Source: Limosilactobacillus ingluviei DSM 15946 | Lineage (GTDB): Bacteria; Bacillota; Bacilli; Lactobacillales; Lactobacillaceae | Reading direction: 5' to 3' | DNA length: 45,208 nt | Assembly (NCBI RefSeq): GCF_001435775.1 | Contig: NZ_AZFK01000088.1 | Location: 1-45,208, forward strand | In this document: positions 30,405-38,089 of the stretch, piece by piece | Layout: each line of letters starts with the position of its first letter | How positions within the stretch are numbered: the first letter of the stretch is position 1 | Position numbers and translations under genes: made by a program | The notes under the pieces: model-generated | Told to the model about the DNA's origin: nothing | Seen by the model: only the letters and a program-made list of their open reading frames with translations | Database searches by the model: none

Positions 30405-31844
30405 TTAAAAGGCCCCCTTATCAAATGGATCCATGAACTTTTCCAGCAATTGTGGATTTTCGATGTTAGCTGGGTCCTTGTGGAGTTCCTTAATGACCAA
30501 GCCGATCATCACAACCGCTAAGGCTGTGAAGAGTACGAAGTAAACAATGTTCGACGTCAACAAGGAAGCGACCGAAACGGTTGGCGAAACGGATTGCTTA
30601 ATCGTAAACAGGCCGTACACCGTCCATGGGTAACGCCCAAATTCGGTGACAAACCAACCAACCGTGTTCCCAATGAATGGCAAGAAGGTCGTCAGGGCCA
30701 CGACCCACAGCATCCACTTGTGTTCATACAAGGTTTCTTTCCCCTTGCGCGTCAAGAAGAGAGCAACAATTGAGACCAAGGCGACCCACATGCCGACGCC
30801 GACCATGATCCGGAAGCTCCAGAACAGGGTATTAACCGGCGGGTAGTAGTTCATCTTTTCGCCAGCGATGTACTTACCGTACTTCTTGGTCAAATCCTTA
30901 TTAACTTCGTCCATCCCGGTCAGGGAACCAGAGAACTTGTTGTAAGACATAAAGCTCAGCATCCCAGGGATTTCAATGCTCCCCTTAAGTTCATGGTTCT
31001 TTTGATCGGCGACCCCGACCAAGGCTAAACCAGCGGGATCCTTGGTGTTCTTGTAAATGGCTTCAGTCGCGGCAAACTTCATCGGTTGTTCCTTGATCAG
31101 GTATTGCATTTGGGCGTGACCAACGGCAATTGTCAGCACGGCAAAAATCAAGGAAACCCACATCCCAAACCGCATGGAAGTCTTGTAGATGTGCTTGGTT
31201 TCATCCGAAACGGGTTGCTTCTTGGCCCGCAAAAGTTGGAAGCCCGTCAACCCGGCAACGATGACCCCACCCATCATCAAGGCGGCCCCAATGACGTGAC
31301 CGTATTCAAAGAAGAGTTGTGGGTTCTTCAGCAAAGCAAAGAAGTCGGTCATTTCAGCCCGGCCATCCTTAATCGTGTACCCCACTGGGTTTTGCATAAA
31401 GGAATTGGCGGTCAAAATCCACAGGGCCGAAATCATCGAACCAATACTGGTCAGCCAAATAAACAGGGCATGCACCCCTGGCTTAACCTTGTTCCACGTA
31501 AACGTCCACAACCCGATAAAGGTTGATTCCATAAAGAAGGCCAACAAAGCTTCAAAGGCTAATGGAGCCCCGAAGATGTCCCCCATGAAACGTGAATAAT
31601 CCGACCAGTTCATCCCGAATTGGAATTCTTGGATCAACCCGGTCACAACACCAACCGCGAAGCTCAGCAAGAAAATATTCCCCCAGTAGCGGGCCATTTT
31701 CTTGTAGACTTCATTTTTAGTGCGCACGTAGATGGTTTCCATAATCGCAATGGCAAAGGCCGTCCCGATTGAAAACGGTACGAAGAAGAAGTGGTAAACC
31801 GTTGTCATTGCAAATTGGAACCGTGCCAAACTAACAATGTCCAC
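30405..31844 (-). CDS. cydA: Cytochrome bd oxidase subunit I
   Basis: CydA carries the three hemes and the quinol site of cytochrome bd and reduces oxygen to water. The 479-residue protein starts with SLARFQFAMTTVYHFFFVP, where His18 is the high-spin heme ligand. EYGHVIGAA near 185 and FRIMVGVGMW near 350 hold the His and Met ligands of heme b558. The quinol-loop motif normally written GRQPW reads GRYPW here. The Q loop is short, as in Firmicutes. Start is a GTG at 31844 behind AGGGGGGG. It heads cydABDC and lies divergent from ndh across a 415-base region with cre and Rex-like sites. Activity needs imported heme, since no heme genes are seen. Confidence 0.96.
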   Translation of the reverse strand: MDIVSLARFQFAMTTVYHFFFVPFSIGTAFAIAIMETIYVRTKNEVYKKMARYWGNIFLLSFAVGVVTGLIQEFQFGMNWSDYSRFMGDIFGAPLAFEALLAFFMESTFIGLWTFTWNKVKPGVHALFIWLTSIGSMISALWILTANSFMQNPVGYTIKDGRAEMTDFFALLKNPQLFFEYGHVIGAALMMGGVIVAGLTGFQLLRAKKQPVSDETKHIYKTSMRFGMWVSLIFAVLTIAVGHAQMQYLIKEQPMKFAATEAIYKNTKDPAGLALVGVADQKNHELKGSIEIPGMLSFMSYNKFSGSLTGMDEVNKDLTKKYGKYIAGEKMNYYPPVNTLFWSFRIMVGVGMWVALVSIVALFLTRKGKETLYEHKWMLWVVALTTFLPFIGNTVGWFVTEFGRYPWTVYGLFTIKQSVSPTVSVASLLTSNIVYFVLFTALAVVMIGLVIKELHKDPANIENPQLLEKFMDPFDKGAF

Positions 31845-31896
31845 TATTATCCCCCCCTATATAAATTATCGACCAATAAGTCCAAAAATAATAGCG

Positions 31897-31914
31897 TATA
31901 GGGTGTTCCCTATA
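31897..31914. promoter_or_regulatory. Perfect palindrome in the cydA leader
   Basis: TATAGGG-TGTT-CCCTATA is a 7-bp perfect dyad, about 55 bases upstream of the cydA start and well downstream of its likely start point. It could be an operator or a small RNA hairpin close to the ribosome binding site. The binding protein is unknown. Confidence 0.5.
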
Positions 31915-31990
31915 TTTCAATTCTTAGTTTACTCTTAAAAAGTTAGTATTTCAATAATAGATTAAAGAATGATAAATTATCTTTTGGCTT

Positions 31991-32005
31991 AGAAACCGCT
32001 TACAT
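31991..32005 (-). promoter_or_regulatory. cre site (CcpA) at the cyd promoter
   Basis: The minus strand reads ATGTAAGCGGTTTCT, matching all 15 positions of the consensus WTGNAANCGNWNNCW. It lies directly downstream of the -10, around the expected transcription start, which is the arrangement for CcpA repression. CcpA repression of cyd is known in Bacillus. Confidence 0.8.
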
Positions 32006-32011
32006 ATTATA
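32006..32011 (-). promoter_or_regulatory. -10 box of the cydABDC promoter
   Basis: A perfect TATAAT on the minus strand about 160 bases before the cydA GTG. The position 17 bases upstream (TTAGGT) is a poor -35, so the promoter probably depends on regulation. Confidence 0.55.
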
Positions 32012-32069
32012 AGAAGTGATTCGGTGTCACCTAAAATAAACCGCTTTTATTGGGGCGCAATTTTCAACT

Positions 32070-32087
32070 TTGTGAGCTAAATAACAA
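32070..32087. promoter_or_regulatory. Candidate Rex operator between cydA and ndh
   Basis: TTGTGA-GCTAAA-TAACAA matches the outer arms of the Rex consensus TTGTGAAW4TTCACAA at 11 of 12 positions. It lies midway between the cyd and ndh promoters. Rex, an NADH-sensing repressor, controls cyd and ndh genes in other Gram-positive bacteria. Confidence 0.65.
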
Positions 32088-32128
32088 CATTTTTCGCAGT
32101 TTTTTGCGAGTTTTTCCGGTTTTTTGTT

Positions 32129-32157
32129 TTTCACCAACCAATTTCCTTGTTATAATT
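32129..32157 (+). promoter_or_regulatory. Promoter of ndh
   Basis: TTTTCA (32129-32134), a 17-base spacer and a perfect TATAAT (32152-32157) predict a leader of about 97 bases. Confidence 0.6.
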
Positions 32158-32181
32158 AAACCATCAATAATTATCCATAAG

Positions 32182-32214
32182 TTAAAAGCGCAATTTTTTT
32201 ATTTTCGCTTTTAA
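32182..32214 (+). repeat. Inverted repeat in the ndh leader
   Basis: TTAAAAGCG and CGCTTTTAA are perfect complements around a 15-base A/T-rich loop, in the untranslated leader 46 bases before the ATG. It may be an RNA stem or an operator. Confidence 0.5.
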
Positions 32215-32260
32215 TCCGATAAGCAATTATCTTCATTCTATTTTTGAGGGGGAATTTTTT

Positions 32261-33481
32261 ATGAAGCAAGTCGTTGTCCTGGGGGCTGGTTATGCCGGCT
32301 TAAAGACCGTTCATGAACTGCAAAAGAAGGCCGATGGCAGCTTTAAGATCACGTTGGTCAACAAAAACAGCTACCACTACGAAGCAACCGACCTGCACGA
32401 AGTCGCGGCGGGGACGGAACCGAAGGAAAAGATTACCTACGATGTGGCTGACATCGTCGATCCAAAGGTTACGACCTTTATCCAAGATGAAGTCGTAGCC
32501 TTTGACCCGGCTGCTAAGACGGTTGACTTAAAGAACCACGACCAATTGTCTTATGACTACTTAGTGGTAGCCTTAGGCTTTATTTCCGAAACCTTCGGCA
32601 TCAACGGCGCCGAAGAAAACGCCCTGCCAATGACGACGGTTGACGAAGCCGAAGCCATCCACGCCCACTTACTGAAGGTAATGGATGAATACAAGCAAAA
32701 CCCTGATCCAGATGCCTTAAACATCATTATTGCCGGGGCCGGCTTTACCGGGATCGAACTGGCGGGGGCCTTAGCCGATGGCCGCAAGGAATACGCTGAA
32801 CACGCTGGGGTCAACCCATCTGACATCAAGATTTCCATGTTGGATGCCGGCACCCGGCTGTTGCCAATGTTTAGCGATGAATTGGCAGAATACGGGGTCA
32901 ACCTGGTTAAGAGCTTAGGCGTCGACATCATTACCGATGCCCGGGTGCAAGAAGTGGCACCGGGCAAGACAATTTACGTCTTCGGCAAGGATGAAGAACA
33001 AACACCACACGAACTGACGGCCAAGACCATCATTTGGACGACCGGGGTTTCTGGGAGCCCATTAGTCGACGCCGCTGGCTTAAAGGCACGGCGGGGCCGG
33101 GTCATTCCAACCGAACACTTAACCGATGCGGACCACGACGATCTTTACATCATTGGTGACGTAGCAGCGGTGATGCCACCGGATGGCCAGCGTCCTTACC
33201 CAACGACGGCCCAAATTGCCTTAGCAATGGGTAAGTACACGGCTGCCGACCTGGCCAACGTCTTGAAGACAGGCAGTCACTTAAGCGAAGGCTTTGTCTA
33301 CAAGTCCTTAGGGACCGTCGCTTCCGTCGGCAACACCCGGGCCTTTGGGGTGGCAATGGGCCGCGAAACCAAGGGTTACCTGGCTTCAGCTACCAAGAAG
33401 ATGATCGCCAACGAATCCCTGTACCGGATTGGGGGCTTAAAGGAAGTCTTCAAGAAGGGCCGTTTCGACCTTTACCACTAA
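32261..33481 (+). CDS. ndh: Type II NADH dehydrogenase
   Basis: Ndh-2 oxidises NADH and passes electrons to the quinone pool at the membrane surface without pumping protons. The 406-residue flavoprotein has the FAD dinucleotide fold VLGAGYAGLKT at the N terminus, LVVALGFISETFG near 105, the NADH fold IIIAGAGFTGIELAGAL near 160, TIIWTTGVSGSPL, and the FAD-closing YIIGDVAAV near 295 with TAQIALAMG after it. The C-terminal SLYRIGGLKEVFKKGRF segment is amphipathic and basic, typical of membrane attachment. The start has GAGGGGGAA. It faces cydA; the two are likely regulated together and feed one respiratory chain. It ends at a shared terminator. Confidence 0.94.
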   Translation: MKQVVVLGAGYAGLKTVHELQKKADGSFKITLVNKNSYHYEATDLHEVAAGTEPKEKITYDVADIVDPKVTTFIQDEVVAFDPAAKTVDLKNHDQLSYDYLVVALGFISETFGINGAEENALPMTTVDEAEAIHAHLLKVMDEYKQNPDPDALNIIIAGAGFTGIELAGALADGRKEYAEHAGVNPSDIKISMLDAGTRLLPMFSDELAEYGVNLVKSLGVDIITDARVQEVAPGKTIYVFGKDEEQTPHELTAKTIIWTTGVSGSPLVDAAGLKARRGRVIPTEHLTDADHDDLYIIGDVAAVMPPDGQRPYPTTAQIALAMGKYTAADLANVLKTGSHLSEGFVYKSLGTVASVGNTRAFGVAMGRETKGYLASATKKMIANESLYRIGGLKEVFKKGRFDLYH

Positions 33482-33521
33482 AATTTCCCGCCGCTGGCAG
33501 TCTCCGGCCAGCCGGTAGTAA

Positions 33522-33550
33522 AAAAAGGATCCGCAGTGCGGATCCTTTTT
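33522..33550. terminator. Bidirectional terminator between ndh and the cupin gene
   Basis: AAAAAGGATCCGC, loop AGT, and its perfect complement GCGGATCCTTTTT form a 13-bp stem with T-runs on both strands. It serves convergent ndh and menA-cupin transcripts. Confidence 0.92.
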
Positions 33551-33562
33551 ATGTTGGCTAAG

Positions 33563-34063
33563 TTATTCAGCTGGTAACTTCGCATACGCCATCCGTTTAA
33601 TCATTGACGCTTGGGCCGGATACATCGCCGTTAATTCTTGCGCCGTCAACAACTCAAAGTCCCGGTAGTCAAAGCCCGGGGCCACCATGCAACTGACCAG
33701 GGCAAACCCCCGGTGAACTTCCGCCCCAAAGATCGTCCCTGCCGGCACCCGGGCTTGAAATTCTTGTCCCGCCGCCAAATCTGACCCCAAATGCAAGGCC
33801 TCATAGCTGCCATCGGGCATTAAGCAATGCACCGTCAAGGGCTGGCCGGCGTGAAAGTACCATAATTCATCATGCAAGAGCCGGTGCAAATGAGACGGTG
33901 AACTTTCGTCCAGTAAAAAATAAATCGAAGTATAGTCAAACCGTTGGGCTTGACTCGCGGGGTCCAAGCGCTGAGTGGCCGCATGAAAGACCTGCCGGTA
34001 CCAACCACCCTCCGCGTGGGGCTGAAGATTCAATTGTTGAATGTAGTCGGCTTTTGTTAACAT
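33563..34063 (-). CDS. Cupin domain protein (DUF985 family)
   Basis: The 166-residue product belongs to the Cupin_5/DUF985 family of small beta-barrel proteins. Signatures are LQPHAEGGWYRQVF near 14, SIYFLLDESSPSHLHRL near 47 with metal-type His residues, DELWYFHAGQPLTVHCL, and VPAGTIFGAEV and LVSCMVAPGFDYRDFEL toward the end. Some relatives bind sugars or are epimerase-like, but no activity is established for this group. It lies 35 bases downstream of menA in the same direction and ends at the shared terminator, so it is probably co-transcribed with menA. The ribosome binding site is AAAGGAACG with longer than usual spacing. Confidence 0.85.
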   Translation of the reverse strand: MLTKADYIQQLNLQPHAEGGWYRQVFHAATQRLDPASQAQRFDYTSIYFLLDESSPSHLHRLLHDELWYFHAGQPLTVHCLMPDGSYEALHLGSDLAAGQEFQARVPAGTIFGAEVHRGFALVSCMVAPGFDYRDFELLTAQELTAMYPAQASMIKRMAYAKLPAE

Positions 34064-34098
34064 CTTAAATCACGTTCCTTTCACTTCTTTGCGTAACT

Positions 34099-35013
34099 CT
34101 AGAGCCAATTTTCGAACGCAATGCCTAACGCAAAGGTCACCACTTGCACCAGCGACCCCACCAGCAAAATCCGAATCGCCGCCGGAAAAGTTTCCTTTTT
34201 CACCTGCCGGGCCAGCAAGATCCGGGTTTGCTTGATGACAAACGGGATCAACAGCCAGGTGAATAACGTTGCCCAAGGCGTAAAACCCCAGCCAACGGCC
34301 AAGCCAAGCGCCACAAAGGCCAAGCCATTTTTAACCGCAAAGGCCCTCAAAGCCCATTTTTTACCAATAAAGTGCACGATCGTAATCCGGCGGTTATCCT
34401 CATCTTCTTGCTGATCACAAATGTTATTGGCGAGCAACAAATTTGAAATCCAGAGTTCATCTGGCAAAGCCACTACGAAAATCACCAATAAGCTAAAGGG
34501 ATCCCACACAAAATGCTGGTAGGCATTGAGATAGACACTGATCAAGGTGATCATAAAACCCATGGTAAAACCGGAGAAAAATTCGCCGACCGGCAGCCCC
34601 GACAACGGAAACGGCCCAGACGAGTAGGCAATGCCCACCGCAAAGCAAAAGACCCCCATTGCCAAGAGCGGCCAACCGACCTGGCTGACCAAATACAACC
34701 CCAGCAGGGCCGCCACTAGCACAAAGCTGACCAGCAGCCAAAAGACCAAGCGGGGATTAAGCTTTTCGCGGCCAATAATATTGGTATTTTGCTGGTAATC
34801 TGCGGTATCAACCGCGTGGGTATAATCGTGATAATTATCCAGCATATCGACGGCCATATTAAACAGCAACATGGCCACAAAAAAGAGCGCCATCAAGCTC
34901 CAATTCACACTGTGAAAATAGTAGTAACTCAAGCACAAGCCCAAGAGTGCGGGCAGTACACTGGCCGTTTTGGCCTTAATCTCAACTAATTCCAAAAAAA
35001 CTTTAACTGACAA
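34099..35013 (-). CDS. menA: MenA/UbiA-type prenyltransferase
   Basis: MenA attaches the isoprenoid tail to 1,4-dihydroxy-2-naphthoate, giving demethylmenaquinone. The 304-residue protein has about eight or nine helices and the two Asp-rich prenyl-diphosphate motifs of the superfamily: NMAVDMLDNYHDYTHA near 50 and LLANNICDQQEDEDNRR near 195. It starts with TTG at 35013 behind GAGGGG. A possible promoter is TTGTGA, 18 bases, CATAAT on the minus strand near 35030-35060, partly over the neighbouring terminator. No other men genes are in the window, so the cell probably imports naphthoate precursors. The quinone would connect Ndh to CydAB. It is followed by the cupin gene. Confidence 0.88.
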   Translation of the reverse strand: MSVKVFLELVEIKAKTASVLPALLGLCLSYYYFHSVNWSLMALFFVAMLLFNMAVDMLDNYHDYTHAVDTADYQQNTNIIGREKLNPRLVFWLLVSFVLVAALLGLYLVSQVGWPLLAMGVFCFAVGIAYSSGPFPLSGLPVGEFFSGFTMGFMITLISVYLNAYQHFVWDPFSLLVIFVVALPDELWISNLLLANNICDQQEDEDNRRITIVHFIGKKWALRAFAVKNGLAFVALGLAVGWGFTPWATLFTWLLIPFVIKQTRILLARQVKKETFPAAIRILLVGSLVQVVTFALGIAFENWL

Positions 35014-35058
35014 TTCAACCCCTCTTTTCCATTATGATCTTACACTAATTTCGATCAC

Positions 35059-35098
35059 AAAAAAAGAAGCTGGGAAAATTCATTTTTCCGCAGCTTCT
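35059..35098 (-). terminator. Terminator of the EamA transporter gene
   Basis: AGAAGCTG and CAGCTTCT (35065-35072 and 35091-35098) with inner GGAAAA/TTTTTCC pairing are followed by TTTTTTTG on the minus strand. Confidence 0.85.
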
Positions 35099-35118
35099 GG
35101 CTCACCATGTTTAACCAT

Positions 35119-36021
35119 TTACTGGGCCTTGCGCCGGCCGTTTTGTAAGATATAAATGGCAATCAAGACCAACACGATCCCGAGGACTTCAAAGAAATTG
35201 ATAGCCAAGTGAAAGAAGATAACACTTAAAATCGTGGTCATGATTGGCTGCAAGGCATCCATGATACTAACGACATCCGACGGGGCCAGGCGACTGGCAT
35301 ATAGCAACATCCCAAACGGCAGAATCGTCCCGAAGAAAATCACCGTCGCCACCGACGAAACCAACGTCGGGGTCAGCGGCGGCACACCGACCCAAAACGG
35401 GTGCAAGAGATTAAAGAAAAGCCCGGCAATCATCGTCCCCCAGCCCAAGACGACCAAGGGGGGATTAGTGGCACTGGCTTTTTGGGGCAAGACCACATAA
35501 AAGGCGGCGGTAATCCCGGAGCCTAACCCCCACAGTAAGGACACCAACGGCACGGCCAAGTGGGTCAAATCACCGCGGGTGATACAAAGCAACACTCCTA
35601 CCAAGGCCACTAAAAAGGCCAGTAAGTCACTGCGCAAGGGGCGATTCCGATAGAAGAAAATCCCCCCTAAGACAATGAACAAGGGTGACAAGTACTGTAA
35701 GATCGTCGCCGTCGATGCATTCCCGGTTTGAATCGAGTAGTAGAAGGTAATCAGATTCGCGGCCAGCCCAAATAACCCATAGGTCACGACCGACAGCAAG
35801 GCCGCCTTTGTCTTAAAAACATTGAAAATCTGACCACGGTAAATTACCGCACTCAATAGCAACAAGATGACCCCCGTCACCGTCGTCCGGGTCGAGAACA
35901 TCCAGGGGCCCGGCACCGCTAAGTCTTGCGAAATCAGCTGCAAAACCGTCCCGGAAATCCCCCAACTCAAGGAGGCAAACCCAGCCCAGGTCATCCCCTT
36001 AATTACTTGGTTATTATTCAT
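35119..36021 (-). CDS. EamA/DMT family transporter
   Basis: The 300-residue protein has ten hydrophobic helices formed by two EamA repeats (about 10-140 and 155-290), the drug/metabolite transporter architecture. Features include WAGFASLSWGISGTVLQLI at the N terminus, ILQYLSPLFIVLGGIFFY near 118, which is the conserved end of the first repeat, and DALQPIMTTILSVIFFHL near 265 at the matching place in the second. The last residues RRKAQ are basic and cytoplasmic. The ATG at 36021 is 6 bases from GGAGGG; a GTG one codon earlier is less well placed. It forms a single-gene unit. Substrate is unknown; amino acid or metabolite export is common in the family. Confidence 0.88.
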   Translation of the reverse strand: MNNNQVIKGMTWAGFASLSWGISGTVLQLISQDLAVPGPWMFSTRTTVTGVILLLLSAVIYRGQIFNVFKTKAALLSVVTYGLFGLAANLITFYYSIQTGNASTATILQYLSPLFIVLGGIFFYRNRPLRSDLLAFLVALVGVLLCITRGDLTHLAVPLVSLLWGLGSGITAAFYVVLPQKASATNPPLVVLGWGTMIAGLFFNLLHPFWVGVPPLTPTLVSSVATVIFFGTILPFGMLLYASRLAPSDVVSIMDALQPIMTTILSVIFFHLAINFFEVLGIVLVLIAIYILQNGRRKAQ

Positions 36022-36051
36022 CACTAACCCTCCGTTTTCAGCAATACAAAT

Positions 36052-36060
36052 ATCTTACCA
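36052..36060 (-). promoter_or_regulatory. Extended -10 promoter of the EamA gene
   Basis: The minus strand reads TGG-TAAGAT, 30 bases before the ATG. Confidence 0.5.
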
Positions 36061-36090
36061 TTATCGGGTCAGCTGATACCAATAATTAAA

Positions 36091-36127
36091 CCAAAAGCAG
36101 CCAGAGGAAAGTTTCCCCTGGCTTTTG
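36091..36127 (-). terminator. Terminator of the DUF1002 gene
   Basis: AGCCAGGGGAAA and TTTCCTCTGGCT (36112-36123 and 36099-36110) pair with one G-U, followed by GCTTTTGGTTT on the minus strand. Confidence 0.7.
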
Positions 36128-36137
36128 CTTAAGAAAA

Positions 36138-37151
36138 TTAATTTTGCTGGAATAAACCCTTAACCCAGTTAACTAAACGTTGGAACCAATTCGATGCCTG
36201 GTTGGCCGCTTGCTTTCCTGAGTCACTATTTAGCCAGTTTTTCGCCTTATTCATCAAATCCCCGGTTGAATTCTTCACGTTGTTGATCGTGTTGGTCACG
36301 TTGGTTACGTAAGTCTTAGAAGAAGCAATCGGTGAATTCTGGAAGTTCACCAGCGAGCCGGCAATCTGACTTTGTTGGTTGGCCGTGGTTTGATCAGCCA
36401 CCCCGCGTTTTTCTAGCGCCTGCTTTAAAATCACTTCAATTTGCACTTTGGTCAGGTTGTTTCCCTTTTGCTTTTCTTGCGCCACTTGCTTGGAAGTATC
36501 CCCGACGGCGGCCATCAATTTTCCGGCATAAGCTTGATCATCACTGTTGGCATCAATCGCCGCTTGCGTCGCTGTTAACACGGAATTAGCCGCCGCAGTA
36601 TTTTGGGTATCCAATTGGTGCCCATCGGCCGCAAAGGCCTTATAAACCCCGGTTAAAGCTGATTCCCCTGAAACCGCCCGGTTCGCGGTAACAGTAATCG
36701 TAATATCCGTTACCCCGGCCATCTGGGCCACCATCGCGTATTGTTGGGCCGTAACTTTGGTAATGTTGCTTTGCCCGTTATACTTTTTCACGTTTACCTT
36801 GACCCCGGAGCTGGGATCCGTCGGGGCAATTGCCACCGAAGAAATCATCGACGCATCCGTCGCGGGTGCCCCGTGGCTGATATAAGTTGCGTAGTCCTGC
36901 CCCGTCGCCGTTAATTTCGTAAAGGACGAATCAACATCCATCACATCATTCAGGTTGGCATACACGCTTTGGGGCGCCCCTGCCCCATAAACCACATAGG
37001 CCTGATTTAAAGACGCCGTTTGTTGGCTTGATCCCGTTTGCGCAGCTTGGACCGGCGTTGGTAAAACCAAGGCCTGACTGACCGGCCCGGCCGCCGTAGC
37101 CACAATCGCCGCCGTCAAAACGATGGCTAAGGTCCGTTTGGTATTCTTCAT
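36138..37151 (-). CDS. Secreted DUF1002 domain protein (YpuA-like)
   Basis: The 337-residue product has a Sec signal peptide: MKNTKRT, a hydrophobic core LAIVLTAAIVATAAG and a likely cleavage after VQA near residue 37. The DUF1002 domain follows, with YVVYGAGA near 52, the ITKVTAQQYAMVAQMAGV segment near 130, ITVTANRAVSGESALTGVYKAF near 150 and the VALE-like helical region to about 235. The C-terminal 70 residues are Asn/Lys/Gln-rich and end in NWFQRLVNWVKGLFQQN, a Trp-rich amphipathic helix. Function of the domain is unknown; Bacillus YpuA has been tied to the cell wall. I chose the ATG at 37151 over an upstream GTG. It forms its own unit with an extended -10 promoter. Confidence 0.85.
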   Translation of the reverse strand: MKNTKRTLAIVLTAAIVATAAGPVSQALVLPTPVQAAQTGSSQQTASLNQAYVVYGAGAPQSVYANLNDVMDVDSSFTKLTATGQDYATYISHGAPATDASMISSVAIAPTDPSSGVKVNVKKYNGQSNITKVTAQQYAMVAQMAGVTDITITVTANRAVSGESALTGVYKAFAADGHQLDTQNTAAANSVLTATQAAIDANSDDQAYAGKLMAAVGDTSKQVAQEKQKGNNLTKVQIEVILKQALEKRGVADQTTANQQSQIAGSLVNFQNSPIASSKTYVTNVTNTINNVKNSTGDLMNKAKNWLNSDSGKQAANQASNWFQRLVNWVKGLFQQN

Positions 37152-37191
37152 CGTTATCACCCTCACCTAATTTATCATCAGTTTGTTATTC

Positions 37192-37200
37192 ATTTTAGCA
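37192..37200 (-). promoter_or_regulatory. Extended -10 promoter of the DUF1002 gene
   Basis: The minus strand reads TGC-TAAAAT about 40 bases before the ATG, in the gap after dnaD. No clear -35. Confidence 0.5.
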
Positions 37201-37245
37201 TGCCCGCGTTCCTTCCACCTTGCTTTTACGGAACTTGAGGTAAAT

Positions 37246-37968
37246 TTAAGCTTTCGGCTCGCGCGGTTGATCGGCCAACTTGAAAATCGGAATATGGGGC
37301 GTCGGTGCCGACGACTCCGCCGCACTGGGCGCGGCCTTTTGTTCGGCAAACCGGCGCAGATCCGCTTCGATTGCCGCCACCGTGGTTAACTTCCGATGAC
37401 GCCAGTTCATTAAAATCCGATCCATATAACGAAAACTAAACTTCCCATTGAGGACCGTTTCGCGCAAGGCCAATTCGATAATCGCCGGCTCGTAATGATC
37501 CTTGGTCAGCCAATCGTTCACCAGGTTGATCTCCATCGGACTCAATAAGCGGCCAAAACCACTCTCCAATTGCTTAAAGAGGCGCTCTTTGGCATCCTGG
37601 GGGGCTGACTGCTCCGGTGTTACGTTGGGGTGGCCTGGTTGCTCTAGGTACTGTAACAACCGAGCATGAAGGGGGCTGAAGTCATACACTTCCGCTTCTT
37701 GGCCCGCCGCATTCTTTTGCAACCGCTGGGCCAAAAAATGGTGACTGACCAATTCATGAATCAATTCATAAACTTGACCGGTTTCCGTCCCTAAGTGCGT
37801 CGCAATTTGTTTAATATTGGGCAGCTGGCCCATATCCAGGTAACTCTTTAACTCCAGATAAACCATCAGTTCACTGGTGCTCATCCCCAAGTCATGGTAG
37901 TGGTGCAAGAGGAGGTTGCTGACCGTCGTTTGGCCAGCTTGCAAGTATTTTGATAAGACATCAACCAT
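37246..37968 (-). CDS. dnaD: DNA replication protein DnaD
   Basis: DnaD helps load the replicative helicase at oriC and at restart sites with DnaB and DnaI. The 240-residue product has an N-terminal winged-helix DDBH1 domain (about 15-110; GMSTSELMVYLELKSYL, then LPNIKQIATHLGTETGQVYELI) and a C-terminal DDBH2 domain (about 140-205) with FGRLLSPMEINLVNDWL and the conserved YMDRILMNWRHRKLTT, which is the YxxxIxxxW DNA-binding motif. The tail after 205 is Ala/Glu/Pro-rich. The start at 37968 follows GAGAGGAAAG. It lies after asnS in the conserved dinG-tseB-asnS-dnaD block. Confidence 0.94.
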   Translation of the reverse strand: MVDVLSKYLQAGQTTVSNLLLHHYHDLGMSTSELMVYLELKSYLDMGQLPNIKQIATHLGTETGQVYELIHELVSHHFLAQRLQKNAAGQEAEVYDFSPLHARLLQYLEQPGHPNVTPEQSAPQDAKERLFKQLESGFGRLLSPMEINLVNDWLTKDHYEPAIIELALRETVLNGKFSFRYMDRILMNWRHRKLTTVAAIEADLRRFAEQKAAPSAAESSAPTPHIPIFKLADQPREPKA

Positions 37969-38015
37969 TGTTCTTTCCTCTCTAAGGGGGCCATCCCCCA
38001 TCGCCGCGTCAACAA

Positions 38016-38053
38016 ACCGGGGTCGGAAACGCTGCTTGTTTTCCGACCCCGGT
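38016..38053 (-). terminator. Long hairpin between asnS and dnaD
   Basis: ACCGGGGTCGGAAA and its perfect complement form a 14-bp stem. On the minus strand only TTGTTG follows, so it may be a partial terminator that lowers dnaD expression. Confidence 0.6.
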
Positions 38054-38089
38054 GATTAAAAAATTCGATTGGTGAGTTTAAAATTGAAA

